Shown one piece after another: positions 19,576 to 28,883 of a stretch of 64,000 bases of DNA. The stretch's first letter is position 1; every line of letters begins with the position of its first letter. The notes beneath the pieces were generated by a model. That model was not told the origin of the DNA. It was given only the letters and a program-made list of their open reading frames with translations, and ran no database searches. The position numbers and the translations under genes were made by a program. Source of the DNA: Pseudomonas sp. LRP2-20 (GTDB taxonomy: Bacteria > Pseudomonadota > Gammaproteobacteria > Pseudomonadales > Pseudomonadaceae). The stretch spans positions 2,796,001 to 2,860,000 of the forward strand of contig NZ_AP025944.1 of the NCBI RefSeq assembly GCF_024349685.1, written 5' to 3'.

Positions 19576-21059
19576 ACTTCGCCCAGACTCCGCTTCACCG
19601 TGCCTTGCAGCTGCTGACCCGTGGCCGTGGCTCGCGCCTGGCCGGCGCCGGGCTGTGCGTGGCCATGCTCAGTGCCTGTACCCTGAGCCCGGACTACCAC
19701 CGCCCGGCGCTGAGTACACCGGCGCAGTACAAGCAGGCCGAGGGCTGGACCCAGGCCAACCCGTCCGATGCCATCGCCCGTGGTGCCTGGTGGGAAATCT
19801 ACGGCGATGCCGGGTTGAATGCGCTGGTCGAGGAACTCAACCGCAGCAACCAGACCGTTGCGCAATCGGAAGCCCAGTACCGCCAGGCCCAGGCCTTGGT
19901 ACGCAGCAGCCGGGCGTCGCTGTTCCCCAGCCTGGACTTGAGCGCCAGCAAGAACCGCTCGGCACAAGGCACCGGCAGTTCCAGTTCGAGCCTGTCCAAC
20001 AACAGCAGCGGTATCCGCAACACCTACAACGCGCAGCTCGGCGTCAGCTGGGAAGTCGACCTGTGGGGCAAGCTGCGCGAGACCCTGAACGCCAACGAAG
20101 CCAGTGCCGAAGCCAGCTTCGCCGACCTGGCCGCGATTCGCCTCAGCCAGCAGTCGGAGCTTGTGCAGAACTACCTGCAGCTGCGGGTAATCGACGAGCA
20201 GAAGCGCTTGCTGGAGGCGACCGTCGCGACCTATGAGCGATCGCTGCGGATGAACGAAAACCAGTACCGCGCCGGTGTCGCCGGCCCGGATGCGGTGGCC
20301 CAGGCGCGTACCCAGCTCAAGTCCACCCAGGCCGACCTGATCGACCTGATCTGGCAGCGTGCGCAGTTCGAGAACGCCATCGCGGTGTTGCTGGGCAAGG
20401 CCCCGGCGGAGTTTTCCCTGGCCGACAGCGGGCGCATTCCGGCGCTACCGCAAATCCCGGTGGCGTTGCCGTCGCAACTGCTCGAGCGGCGCCCGGACAT
20501 CGCCTCGGCCGAGCGCAACGTGATCGCCGCCAACGCCAACATCGGCGTGGCGCGTGCCGCTTACTTCCCGGACTTGAGCCTGAGCATGAGTGGCGGTTAC
20601 TCCAGCAGCAGCTTCAGCAACTGGATCGAGCTGCCCAACCGCTACTGGTCGGTGGGGCCGCAACTGGCGCTGACCTTGTTCGACGCCGGCAAGCGCAGCG
20701 CCGAGGTTGACCGCACCCGGGCGGTGTATGACCAGACTGTGGCGCAGTACCGCCAGACCGTGCTCGACGGCTTCAAGGAAGTGGAGAACTTTCTGGTGCA
20801 GTTGAAGGTGTACGCCGACGAGGCGGTGGTGCGCCAGGAAGCGCTGGAAGCGGCACGCGAGTCGTTGCGCCTGACTGAAAACCAGTACCGCGCCGGTCTG
20901 ATCGGCTACCTGGATGTGGTCAATGTGCAGACCACCGCGCTGAGTAACGAGCGCAGTGCACTGACGTTGTTGGAAGGGCGCCTGGTCGCCAGCGTGCAGC
21001 TGATCGCTGCGCTTGGCGGTGGTTGGGATGCCGAGCAGGCGTTTGCCCAGCAGGAGTAA
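19572..21059 (+). CDS. opmB: Outer-membrane efflux lipoprotein OpmB (NodT/OprM family)
   Basis: A 495-aa TolC-type outer-membrane factor. The N terminus has a lipoprotein signal with lipobox LSAC (Cys36), after an unusually long basic leader, then TLSPDYHRP, the typical mature start of NodT-family channels. The two internal repeats of the channel are visible in the matched ENQYRAGVAGPDAV and ENQYRAGLIGYLDV segments. I start at ATG 19572, which overlaps the muxC stop, rather than at an upstream in-frame codon within muxC. It completes the MuxABC tripartite pump. Confidence 0.93.
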   Translation: MNFAQTPLHRALQLLTRGRGSRLAGAGLCVAMLSACTLSPDYHRPALSTPAQYKQAEGWTQANPSDAIARGAWWEIYGDAGLNALVEELNRSNQTVAQSEAQYRQAQALVRSSRASLFPSLDLSASKNRSAQGTGSSSSSLSNNSSGIRNTYNAQLGVSWEVDLWGKLRETLNANEASAEASFADLAAIRLSQQSELVQNYLQLRVIDEQKRLLEATVATYERSLRMNENQYRAGVAGPDAVAQARTQLKSTQADLIDLIWQRAQFENAIAVLLGKAPAEFSLADSGRIPALPQIPVALPSQLLERRPDIASAERNVIAANANIGVARAAYFPDLSLSMSGGYSSSSFSNWIELPNRYWSVGPQLALTLFDAGKRSAEVDRTRAVYDQTVAQYRQTVLDGFKEVENFLVQLKVYADEAVVRQEALEAARESLRLTENQYRAGLIGYLDVVNVQTTALSNERSALTLLEGRLVASVQLIAALGGGWDAEQAFAQQE

Positions 21060-21465
21060 GTATTCCTGCAAGCAGGCTCCGTTTACTGTGGGACTGTCTT
21101 GCTCTGCTTCTCAAAGCTGCCGCGATTCTGGTGGGAGCCGCGCTTGTCGTGGCGACGAACCGCGTCGATGGGCCGCGAAGCGGCCCCCCGATTTTCAAGG
21201 TTGTTGCATAAATTGCCGGGGCCGCCTTGCGGCCCATCGACGCGGTTCGTCGCCACGACAAGCGCGGCTCCCACAGAAAAGCGCGGTGGCCCGACAAATG
21301 GCAATTTGCCTTCATTTGGTTTGAAATTGCTCTAAATCAGGTTGTTCAGCGGGTTTTCGTGTTCCTTGGATCCATTCCCATTCGCACAAACCCCGTGCGT
21401 TTCGCCAAAGCTTGAGTACAATCGTCAGTTTTTTCCGGGCCCCCTGTCCCGAGCTGGATTTTCCA
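21060..21465. other. Gene-free interval holding a long REP palindrome and the mucR promoter
   Basis: There is no supportable gene between opmB and the MHYT protein. Small ORFs here are repeat-encoded. The first half is an extended REP pair. The part from about 21276 is less GC-rich and should carry the promoter for the next gene. I see no clear -35/-10 pair. Confidence 0.6.
21131..21274. repeat. Extended REP palindrome, 57-bp arms
   Basis: The left arm 21131-21187 begins GTGGGAGCCGCGCTTGTCGT and the right arm is 21218-21274. They are reverse complements apart from two mismatches near the inner GGCCGC stem, with a 30-bp spacer. Compared with the shorter pair at 56094-56225, each arm has an extra block (about TCGTGGCGACGAACCGCG), also present in the left copy at 9468. 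Confidence 0.85.
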
Positions 21466-23553
21466 ATGCTGAACGGTAGTTACTCCTCCGCGCTGGTGCT
21501 TATCTCACTCTGCGTGGCTATCCTCGCTTCCTATACCGCACTCGACCTGACTGGCCGTATCGCCACGGCCAAGGGCCGTGCCGTGCATCTTTGGATGGGC
21601 GGGGGCGCGCTGGCCATGGGCATCGGCGTGTGGTCGATGCACTTCATCGGCATGCTCGCCTTCAGCCTGCCCATCGCCCTGGGCTATGACATCGGCCTGA
21701 CCGTGTTATCACTGCTGATTGCCGTGCTGTCTTCCGGTTTCGCCCTGTGGCTGGTGAGCCAGCCGAGCCTGCCCAAGCTGCAGCTGGCGTTCGGCGCGCT
21801 GATCATGGGCTCCGGCATCGCCTTCATGCACTACACCGGCATGGCGGCGCTGCGCATGCTGCCCGGCATCGATTATGACCCGGCCTTGTTCGGCGCCTCA
21901 CTGGCCATTGCGGTGGGCGCATCGGCAGCCGCCTTGTGGATTGCCTTCCGCCTGCGCCAGCACACCCCCTACGTGCGCCAGGTCCGCGGCCTGGCGGCCA
22001 TGGTGATGGGGGTTGCCATCGTCGGCATGCACTACACCGGCATGGCTGCGGCAAACTTCCCCGAGGGCAGCTACTGCGGCGCGCTGACCAGCGGGTTGCA
22101 GGGCGATGGCCTGGTCTACCTGGTGCTGATCACCACCCTGGCGGTGCTGGCCGTGGCCTTGCTCACCTCGGTGCTGGATGCACGCCTGGAGGCGCGTACC
22201 GCAGCACTGGCCCACTCGCTGACCCTGGCCAACCAGGAGCTGACCCAGCTGGCCTTGCACGACACCTTGACCGGGCTGCCCAACCGCACGCTGTTGTCCG
22301 ACCGCATCGATCAGGCGATTGGCAAGGTGGCGGAGCAGGGCGGCTGCTTTGCCTTGATGTTCATCGACCTGGACGGTTTCAAACCGGTCAACGACGCCTT
22401 TGGCCACCATGTCGGCGACCTGCTGCTCAAGGCCGTGGCAGCCCGCCTGCGCGGCCATCTGCACAGCCAGGACACCCTGGCGCGGATCGGCGGTGACGAG
22501 TTCGTGTTGCTGGTGGAACTGCAGGAGCCGGAAGACGCCATGGATGTAGCGGTCAAGCAGGTCAACCTGGTGTCACGCGCGTTCCGCGTCGCCGAGCATG
22601 ACCTGCAACTGACGGCCAGCCTGGGCATCGTGCTGTACCCCGGCAACGGCCACGACCAGCTGGAACTGCTGCGCAACGCCGATGCGGCCATGTACCACGC
22701 CAAGAGCGCCGGCAAGAACGGCTACAGCTTCTTCGACGCGTCGATGAACAGCAACGCCCGTCAGCAGTTGCAATTGTTGCAGGACCTGCGCATGGCCCTG
22801 GAGCAGGGCCAGTTCCGCTTGCACTACCAGCCTAAGTTCGACGCTCAGGCCCGCGCACCGATCGGTGCCGAAGCCTTGCTGCGCTGGGAGCACCCACAGC
22901 ACGGCCTGATGTTGCCGGACCGCTTCATCGGCCTGGCGGAAAAGACCGGCCTGATCATCCCCATCGGCGAGTGGGTGCTGGATGAAGCCTGCCGGCAGAT
23001 GCGCCAGTGGGTCGAACAGGGCCATACGGACTGGCGCATGGCGGTCAACCTGTCGGCCATCCAGTTCTGCCACGCCGGCCTGGTGGACAGCGTCGCCCGG
23101 GCCCTGCGGGAGAACGGCCTGGCAGCCAACCGCCTGACCCTGGAGATCACCGAAACCACCGCCATGCACGATGCCGATGCCAGCATGGCGGTGCTGCAGC
23201 GGCTGTCGGACATGGGCGTGGACCTGTCCATCGACGACTTCGGTACCGGCTATTCGAGCCTGATGTACCTCAAGCGCCTGCCGGCCAACGAACTGAAGAT
23301 CGACCGTGGTTTCGTGCGTGACCTGGAGCAGGACAGCGACGACGCGGCGATTGTTTCGGCGATCGTCGCCCTGGGCCAGGCGCTGGGGCTGCGCATCGTT
23401 GCCGAAGGGGTGGAGACCAACCGCCAGCAGGACTTCCTGACCCGTCTGGGCTGTGATTCGCTGCAAGGCTATCTGCTCGGTCAGCCGGTGCCGGCCGAGC
23501 AGTTCATGGGCAGGTTGCAGGTGTTGCGCGAGGAAAGCGAGGCGGCGGTCTAG
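21466..23553 (+). CDS. MHYT-GGDEF-EAL cyclic-di-GMP protein, MucR-like
   Basis: A 695-aa inner-membrane protein. The N-terminal MHYT sensor domain has about seven helices and three motif copies (WSMHFIG, AFMHYTG, VGMHYTG) that may bind copper. Then come GGDEF (intact RIGGDEF) and EAL (intact GAEALLRWEHP, DDFGTGYSS and EGVET). The inhibitory I-site before GGDEF reads HSQD instead of RxxD, so product inhibition may be weak. P. aeruginosa MucR has this layout and feeds c-di-GMP to alginate synthesis and nitrate-dependent dispersal. I chose ATG 21466 (MLNGSYSS) over the TTG 54 bp upstream because it fits the MHYT start. The 3' end overlaps the convergent DUF1652 gene by 4 bp. Confidence 0.9.
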   Translation: MLNGSYSSALVLISLCVAILASYTALDLTGRIATAKGRAVHLWMGGGALAMGIGVWSMHFIGMLAFSLPIALGYDIGLTVLSLLIAVLSSGFALWLVSQPSLPKLQLAFGALIMGSGIAFMHYTGMAALRMLPGIDYDPALFGASLAIAVGASAAALWIAFRLRQHTPYVRQVRGLAAMVMGVAIVGMHYTGMAAANFPEGSYCGALTSGLQGDGLVYLVLITTLAVLAVALLTSVLDARLEARTAALAHSLTLANQELTQLALHDTLTGLPNRTLLSDRIDQAIGKVAEQGGCFALMFIDLDGFKPVNDAFGHHVGDLLLKAVAARLRGHLHSQDTLARIGGDEFVLLVELQEPEDAMDVAVKQVNLVSRAFRVAEHDLQLTASLGIVLYPGNGHDQLELLRNADAAMYHAKSAGKNGYSFFDASMNSNARQQLQLLQDLRMALEQGQFRLHYQPKFDAQARAPIGAEALLRWEHPQHGLMLPDRFIGLAEKTGLIIPIGEWVLDEACRQMRQWVEQGHTDWRMAVNLSAIQFCHAGLVDSVARALRENGLAANRLTLEITETTAMHDADASMAVLQRLSDMGVDLSIDDFGTGYSSLMYLKRLPANELKIDRGFVRDLEQDSDDAAIVSAIVALGQALGLRIVAEGVETNRQQDFLTRLGCDSLQGYLLGQPVPAEQFMGRLQVLREESEAAV

Positions 23554-23810
23554 CCCGCGTCAAGCAGGGTAAAGGGGGGCGAGAACGCCTCCATCTCGGC
23601 CTCCACGGCCTCAATGATACGTTCGACATCCGCTGCGGCCATGATCGCCGTGCAGGGGATACCGGCGATGGCCAGCAGGGTCTCGCCGGTGGCGCGGTCG
23701 AACAGCCGTGCAACCATGCTGCGCGGTGCATCCATGCTGGCCTCGAAGCCCAGCGGATGGAAATGCCAGCGCATCACCTGGCAGGCGTTGGGGAACGTCA
23801 TCTTGTTCAA
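23550..23810 (-). CDS. DUF1652 small protein
   Basis: An 86-aa cytoplasmic protein of a Pseudomonas family with no known function. Family-like features are an N-terminal segment with WHFHPLGFEASMD, a middle LFDRATGETLLAIAGI strand pair and an acidic C-terminal helix (VERIIEAVEAEMEAF). A GGAGG site lies five bases before TTG 23810; an in-frame ATG nine bases later (23801) is the other choice. Its last codon overlaps the end of the convergent mucR-like gene. Confidence 0.7.
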   Translation of the reverse strand: MNKMTFPNACQVMRWHFHPLGFEASMDAPRSMVARLFDRATGETLLAIAGIPCTAIMAAADVERIIEAVEAEMEAFSPPFTLLDAG

Positions 23811-24105
23811 GCCAGCCTCCTTGTCCTTGCCTGGACGCGGTGATCGGTTGCCGTTCGCTCGGCTGCCGGGAACCTAACCATAGCATCTGTCACAGGCCAT
23901 GTTCGGTGCAAAACAAGACAAATGTATTAATACATGACAGCGTTCACAGAGCCGTCAGGACAACCGTCTGACGGCAAATGGCCACGCAAACGTTTTCTCT
24001 GCATGATGGCAGCAAGGTTGTCGTTTTGCTCTGCTAGTTTTAACGTCATACGGCGCACAGCGTTTTCGGACGAGCGGTGCGAGCTGGGCAGACAGGGAGA
24101 CAGTC

Positions 24106-25335
24106 ATGCGCTATTCCACGCTCACTCACCGCATTGCCAGCGACGCCGGTGCGGCGTGGGATATTCACTATCAGGCCCAGGCATTGCGCCGCGCGGGGCG
24201 CGAAATCTTCCTGCTGTCGATGGGGGACCCGGATTTCGACACGCCAGCGCCGGTGGTCGACGCAGCGATAGCCAGCCTGCAGCGCGGCGAAACCCATTAC
24301 AGCGACGTGCACGGTAGCCTGGCGCTGCGCCAGGCGATTGCCCGGCGCACGGGGGCGCAAGTCTCGGCCGACCAGGTGATGGTCCTGGCCGGTGCCCAGT
24401 GCGCGCTGTACGCGGTTTGCCAGTGCCTGTTCGAAAGCGGTGACGAGGTGATCGTTGCCGAGCCCATGTATGTCACCTATCAAGGCGTGCTTGCAGCCAG
24501 TGGCGCACAGCCGGTGCAGGTACCGATCAGTCCGGAGCAGGGTTTTCGCCTTGACCCGTTGGCAGTGGCCCGGGCGATAACCCCGCGTACCCGTGGCCTG
24601 TTGCTGAACACCCCGCATAACCCGACGGGCGCCGCCATTTCGCCGCAGGACATGGCGCGGCTGGGGCAGCTGTGCCGGGAACATGACCTGTGGCTGGTGT
24701 GCGATCAGGTGTACAGCGGCTTGCTGTTCGACGGCGAACCGGCAGACCCGATGAGTCTGCCGGGCATGGCCGAGCGCTGTGTGCTGATTGACAGCGTGTC
24801 CAAGTCCCACGCCATGAGCGGTTGGCGGGTGGGTTGGGTGGTCGGCCCGCAGCCCTTGATTGCACACCTCGCCACCTTGGCCATGGTGATGCTGTTCGGC
24901 CTGCCCGAATTTGTCATGGCTGCTGTTTGCATGGCGCTGGAGCAGGATCTGCCGGCCGTACGGGAGATGCGTGAGGCCTATCGACAGCGGCGCGATCGGG
25001 TCTGCGCTGCCCTGGCAGATTGCCCCGGGCTGCTCGCCCATCGGCCGGCGGGCGGCATGTTCGTCATGCTCGATATCCGTGCCACTGGGCTCAGCGCCCA
25101 GGCCTTCGCTCAGCGCCTGCTGCTGGAGGAGGGCGTAGCACTTTTGCCTGGGGATGCGTTCGGCCCCAGTGCGGCGGGCCATGTGCGCATGGGGCTGGTG
25201 CTCGACGCCGAGCGCCTGGAACAAGCCTGTCGGCGCATCGTTGCCTGTGCCGGGCGCGTGCTAGCCGAGCAGGCCTGCCGCAATGTTGATGGTAAAGCCC
25301 AGAATCGCCGTGTTGAACACAAAGCCTACCAGTGA
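24106..25335 (+). CDS. aruH: Class I/II aminotransferase, AruH-like (arginine:pyruvate transaminase)
   Basis: A 409-aa PLP aminotransferase. It has the N-terminal [13 protein letters not shown] strand, [11 protein letters not shown], and the PLP Lys in [18 protein letters not shown]. The SKSHAM(S/T)[10 protein letters not shown] stretch, an N terminus of MRYS...HRIA...AAWDIHY type, and [14 protein letters not shown] agree with P. aeruginosa AruH as I remember it. AruH starts the arginine transaminase pathway. No aruI (ketoarginine decarboxylase) or aruRS lies next to it, so the role is uncertain. The C terminus runs about 16 residues past the expected end, through the 3' part of the convergent DUF1345 gene (75-bp overlap), as if an original stop was lost. 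Confidence 0.65.
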   Translation: MRYSTLTHRIASDAGAAWDIHYQAQALRRAGREIFLLSMGDPDFDTPAPVVDAAIASLQRGETHYSDVHGSLALRQAIARRTGAQVSADQVMVLAGAQCALYAVCQCLFESGDEVIVAEPMYVTYQGVLAASGAQPVQVPISPEQGFRLDPLAVARAITPRTRGLLLNTPHNPTGAAISPQDMARLGQLCREHDLWLVCDQVYSGLLFDGEPADPMSLPGMAERCVLIDSVSKSHAMSGWRVGWVVGPQPLIAHLATLAMVMLFGLPEFVMAAVCMALEQDLPAVREMREAYRQRRDRVCAALADCPGLLAHRPAGGMFVMLDIRATGLSAQAFAQRLLLEEGVALLPGDAFGPSAAGHVRMGLVLDAERLEQACRRIVACAGRVLAEQACRNVDGKAQNRRVEHKAYQ

Positions 25336-25908
25336 ATGCGCCAGCACCACCCGGCGCATGCCGCGCCCGCTGACGCCGACATCGGAAGTCTGCACGGCAA
25401 CACTGATGGTGAACGAAAAGTAATGGAAGTCCCAGTAATCCGGGTTGCACTCACCGTCCGGGAAGCGCAGCGCCGGCGCATTGCGCTCGCCGGTATAGAA
25501 CAGGCGGGCGTAGTGCAGGCTGAAGATGCAGCCGATCAGCAGCCACGAGCCGGCCACCGTGAGCCCGGTATACAGGTAGTGCAGGGCCAATGCGCTGCCT
25601 TGCAGCCCGCGGCTCGAAACCAGCTGCAGAGTGACGGCGGCCAGGCTGGCGATGGCCGCGACACACACGGTGAACAGCACCAGGCCGGCGTTTTCGTCCT
25701 CGACCCTGGCGACCTTGCGCACTTTATCGGGGCTGGCACGCCAGGTCAGCCACAGGACCAGCAGCAGGTACAGCCATACGCCCAGATTCCAGCCAGCAAG
25801 GATGCGCTGCACGGTGTCGTCGGCAGGGATCAGCCAGGCGCCGAGCATGCCGGCCAGGGCGGCGATGCTCAGGCGTGGGTGGGTACGGGTCAGGCGGTGG
25901 AAAACCAT
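25261..25908 (-). CDS. DUF1345 membrane protein
   Basis: A 215-aa integral membrane protein with about five hydrophobic segments. It shows the family-type motifs [10 protein letters not shown] and the late [20 protein letters not shown], next to a glycine-rich last helix. Function is unknown. The start is ATG 25908 ([11 protein letters not shown]). The frame stays open far upstream, but that part is antisense to the recombinase gene. Its 3' end overlaps the AruH-like gene by 75 bp in convergent orientation. Confidence 0.8.
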   Translation of the reverse strand: MVFHRLTRTHPRLSIAALAGMLGAWLIPADDTVQRILAGWNLGVWLYLLLVLWLTWRASPDKVRKVARVEDENAGLVLFTVCVAAIASLAAVTLQLVSSRGLQGSALALHYLYTGLTVAGSWLLIGCIFSLHYARLFYTGERNAPALRFPDGECNPDYWDFHYFSFTISVAVQTSDVGVSGRGMRRVVLAHSLVGFVFNTAILGFTINIAAGLLG

Positions 25909-26040
25909 GGGTGCTCGCGTGTGAATGCTCGGTCTGAACTCTAGACCACAGATCACCTGCCACGGTATGGGTTCGATCAAGTTACTGGGTTTGCGGTACC
26001 ATTGCGCGCCGTTGCTTTGATTCGCTTCAGGATTCACGTT

Positions 26041-26955
26041 TTGTCCGACCTTTCGCAAAATCCACTGCTGCAATACCTGGCCCGGCTGGCACCGTCCAGC
26101 CAGCAGACCATGCGTTACATCCTCCAGGATGCCGCCGACCGGCTCGGTTTCGTCGACTGCAACCTCGTCGATGTGCCGTGGCACCGGCTGGACCCTGGCC
26201 ATGTGATTGCGCTGGTGGCGGCATTGCGCGCCGATGGTTATGCGCCGAACAGCTCCTCGCTCTATGTAAACGCCGTGCGCGGGGTGATGAACGAGGCGTG
26301 GCGCCAAGGCCTGATCGACCATGAGCAGTTGCTGCGCATCCGTGAAGTGAAGCCGGCGTCCGGCAGCCGCCTGCCGCCCGGGCGCAACCTGCGGCGCAGC
26401 CTGATTCGCGAGCTGATGGACCTGTGCGAGGCCGACCCACGGCCGCAGGGGGTGCGCGACGCCGCCATCATCGCCTTGCTCTACGGTACTGGCATGCGCA
26501 AGTCCGAATCGGTGGATATCGACCTCAGCCAGGTCGACTTCGAGGCGCGCAGCCTGCAGGTCACGGGCAAGGGTAACCGGCAGTTGATCAAATATGCCCC
26601 GGCCTGGGCATTCGAAAAGCTGCAGGCCTGGCTGGACCTGCGCCGGCAGGCGCTGCCCGAAGGGGCGTCGGACGACCCGTTCCTGTTCAACCGTATCCGC
26701 CGTGGCAACCACATCACCCGCGCACGCATCACCAAGCATGCGATCTATTACATCGCCCGCCAGCGCGGCGCCCAGGTGGGGGTAAAGATCATGCCCCATG
26801 ATTTTCGCCGGGCGTTCATCACCCGGGTGATCGAAGAGCATGACCTGTCGATTGCGCAGAAGCTGGCGCACCATGCCAACATCCAGACCACTGCCAGTTA
26901 TGACCGGCGTGATGACAACGAACGGCGGCGCGCGGTGGACCGCTTCGACTACTGA
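26041..26955 (+). CDS. Tyrosine recombinase / phage-type integrase
   Basis: A 304-aa site-specific recombinase with an N-terminal SAM-like DNA-binding domain (about residues 5-95) and a C-terminal catalytic domain. The active-site set is complete: Arg in YGTGMRKSE, Lys in GKGNRQ, HDFRR, HH in KLAHHANIQ and the nucleophile Tyr in TASYDRRD. Length is like XerC/XerD, but it is a divergent stand-alone copy, not obviously the housekeeping Xer. No excisionase, phage or att-site genes are nearby. No ATG fits the start; I use TTG 26041 with AGGA upstream. TTG 26002 is the alternative. Confidence 0.85.
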   Translation: MSDLSQNPLLQYLARLAPSSQQTMRYILQDAADRLGFVDCNLVDVPWHRLDPGHVIALVAALRADGYAPNSSSLYVNAVRGVMNEAWRQGLIDHEQLLRIREVKPASGSRLPPGRNLRRSLIRELMDLCEADPRPQGVRDAAIIALLYGTGMRKSESVDIDLSQVDFEARSLQVTGKGNRQLIKYAPAWAFEKLQAWLDLRRQALPEGASDDPFLFNRIRRGNHITRARITKHAIYYIARQRGAQVGVKIMPHDFRRAFITRVIEEHDLSIAQKLAHHANIQTTASYDRRDDNERRRAVDRFDY

Positions 26956-26968
26956 TTCGCCTGCACCA

Positions 26969-27060
26969 GCCCTTTCGCGGGGCAAGCCCGCTCCCACAAA
27001 AACACCAAAGGCTCGAATCCAGTGAAGTTCCGTGGGAGCGGGCTTGTCCCGCGAAGAGGC
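26969..27060. repeat. Inverted REP pair between recombinase and gspF
   Basis: Facing REP copies (CGCGGGGCAAGCCCGCTCCC and the complementary GTGGGAGCGGGCTTGTCCCG) are separated by about 35 bp. They lie between the convergent ends of the recombinase gene and gspF. Confidence 0.8.
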
Positions 27061-27069
27061 CCTGACAAG

Positions 27070-28260
27070 CTAATGAATGCTCGAAGCCAGGTCGAAGATC
27101 GGCATGTACATCAGGATCACGATCCCGCCGATCAGTAGCCCGATGAAGGTCATCAGCAGCGGTTCGAACAGCTTCACGAACCACTCTACCCAGCGGCCGA
27201 TTTCCTGATCATGGAAATCGGCGCAGCGTTCGAGCATTTCCCCCAGGTTCCCCGATTGTTCCCCCGCCCGCAGCAGCCGCAGCGATACGGGGGTGACCAA
27301 ATGACCGGCCTCCAGTGCGTCTGATAACGGCAGCCCTTCACCCACGCGCCGGCTGGCCTGCTCAAGGCCTTGCGCCGAAGCGCTGCCGAGCAGCCCATGG
27401 GCCATGCCCATGGCGGTGAGAATCGGAATACCGCCCTGCAGCAGGATCCCCAGCGAGCGATAGAAACGCGCCAGCTCATACATCACCAGGCGCTGATGCA
27501 AGGCGGGCAAACGCCGCAGTTGCCGTGATGCAAAGCGCCGTACCAACGGGTTGCGGCGCAGTACCACCAGCGCTCCGATGCCGCCCGCGACCGCCAGGGC
27601 CAGCGGCAGCTGCTGGGCATGCAGGAACAGGCCGACATCCATCAGTACCCGGGACAACCAGGGCAGTTCGCTGCCCATGCCCTCGAACACCAGGCTGAAG
27701 CGCGGCACCACATAGCCAAGCAGGAACAGCACCACACCGCCGCCCACCAGCAACAGCAGCAATGGGTAGACCGATGCGCCCACCAGTTTCTGCCGGACCA
27801 GGTCCAGGCGCTGGCGATAGCCGATATAGCGGGCCAGGGCGTCCCCCAGCGCGCCGGTGCGTTCGCTGGACTGCACCAGCGCCACGTACAGTGGCGGGAA
27901 CACCCGTGGCTGCTGTGCCAGCGACTGGGACAGCGAGCGGCCTTCATAGAGCTGACGCACCAGCTCGGTCAGGACCTTGCGCGTAGCCCCGACGGGGGAC
28001 TTTTCCGCCAGGCTCTCCAGGGCATCGATCAGTGGCAGGCCGGCGTGCAGCAGGGTGGTCAGTTCCTGGCTGAACAGCACCAGGTCGAATGTCGCCGCAC
28101 GGCGCCAGGCCAGGCCACCCAGGGCTTTGCCCTGGCCGCGCACACTGACCACCCGCAACCCTTGGTGCTCGGCCTGGCGACGCGCGTGTTCGGCGTCTTC
28201 GGCGTCGACCTGTATCTGCACGATGCCCTGTCTGCCGAGGGCCTTGAGGCTATAGCGCAT
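27070..28260 (-). CDS. gspF: Type II secretion inner-membrane platform protein GspF
   Basis: A 396-aa polytopic protein of the GspF/PilC family. It has two homologous cytoplasmic domains, a first one containing LFSQELTTLLHAGLPLIDALESLAEKS and a second containing RFYRSLGILLQGGIPILTAMGMA, and three membrane helices, the last near the C terminus (LLMTFIGLLIGGIVILMYMP). It anchors the assembly ATPase. I start at ATG 28260, which has AGGAG upstream, not at an earlier in-frame codon. It follows gspG by 11 bp. No gspE, gspD or other secretion genes adjoin it. Confidence 0.88.
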   Translation of the reverse strand: MRYSLKALGRQGIVQIQVDAEDAEHARRQAEHQGLRVVSVRGQGKALGGLAWRRAATFDLVLFSQELTTLLHAGLPLIDALESLAEKSPVGATRKVLTELVRQLYEGRSLSQSLAQQPRVFPPLYVALVQSSERTGALGDALARYIGYRQRLDLVRQKLVGASVYPLLLLLVGGGVVLFLLGYVVPRFSLVFEGMGSELPWLSRVLMDVGLFLHAQQLPLALAVAGGIGALVVLRRNPLVRRFASRQLRRLPALHQRLVMYELARFYRSLGILLQGGIPILTAMGMAHGLLGSASAQGLEQASRRVGEGLPLSDALEAGHLVTPVSLRLLRAGEQSGNLGEMLERCADFHDQEIGRWVEWFVKLFEPLLMTFIGLLIGGIVILMYMPIFDLASSIH

Positions 28261-28271
28261 GTCCGTTCTCC

Positions 28272-28697
28272 TCATTGCCAGCTGGTGATTTCAGCGTTTT
28301 CGCCATCGCCGCCGGGCTGGCCGTCCTTGCCCATCGACAGCAGGTCGTACTCACCCCCGTTTTCGCCGGGCTGTCGGTAGATGTAGGGGCGGCCCCATGG
28401 GTCCTGCGGCACCGCCTTCTGCAGGTAGGGCCCCGACCAGCGCGCCTCGCCACTGGGGGCGGTGACCAGCGCCTGCAGGCCCTGCTCGCTGGTGGGGTAA
28501 TGGCCCACTTCCAGGCGGTACAGGTCAAGGGCCTTGCCCAGGCCTTCGATCTGCGCCTTCGCCACCTTGGCTTCCGAGCGACCGAGCTGGCTGAAGTACT
28601 TGGGCGCGACGATGCCGGCCAGTAAACCGAGCACCACCAGGACTACCAGGAGTTCAAGCAGGGTGAAGCCCCGTTGGGGGTTGGATTTGCGCTGCAT
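28272..28697 (-). CDS. gspG: Type II secretion major pseudopilin GspG
   Basis: A 141-aa prepilin. A short basic leader (MQRKSNPQRG) is cleaved before a methylated Phe in FTLLELLVVLVVLGLLAGIV, the class-III prepilin signal and helix. The GspG hallmarks PKYF, the YPTSEQGLQALV segment and the DPWGRPY Ca-loop region follow. A GGAGGG site precedes the ATG. It forms the pseudopilus of a type II machine and is transcribed with gspF. It is divergent from the lytic transglycosylase gene across 186 bp. Confidence 0.9.
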   Translation of the reverse strand: MQRKSNPQRGFTLLELLVVLVVLGLLAGIVAPKYFSQLGRSEAKVAKAQIEGLGKALDLYRLEVGHYPTSEQGLQALVTAPSGEARWSGPYLQKAVPQDPWGRPYIYRQPGENGGEYDLLSMGKDGQPGGDGENAEITSWQ

Positions 28698-28883
28698 GGT
28701 GAAGCCCTCCGCTGGATGGGGACACGCTTTTCCAAGCCACATGCAACAGCCGTGCACGTCTGCCTCGGGGCCTTGCGCCATGCGCCATGGCAAGCGGCAC
28801 GGTGCTTGCGTCGTTGCACAAAAGCCCGGGTTTTCCGGGGCATTTCCCCCATATCGGGGGGGCACGGCGGGGAGGCGACCGAC

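Noticed and set aside
26041..26955. Housekeeping XerC or XerD
   Set aside because: The catalytic residues are present, but the N-terminal domain and context (no dapF or dsbC-type neighbours) do not fit the chromosomal xer genes of pseudomonads.
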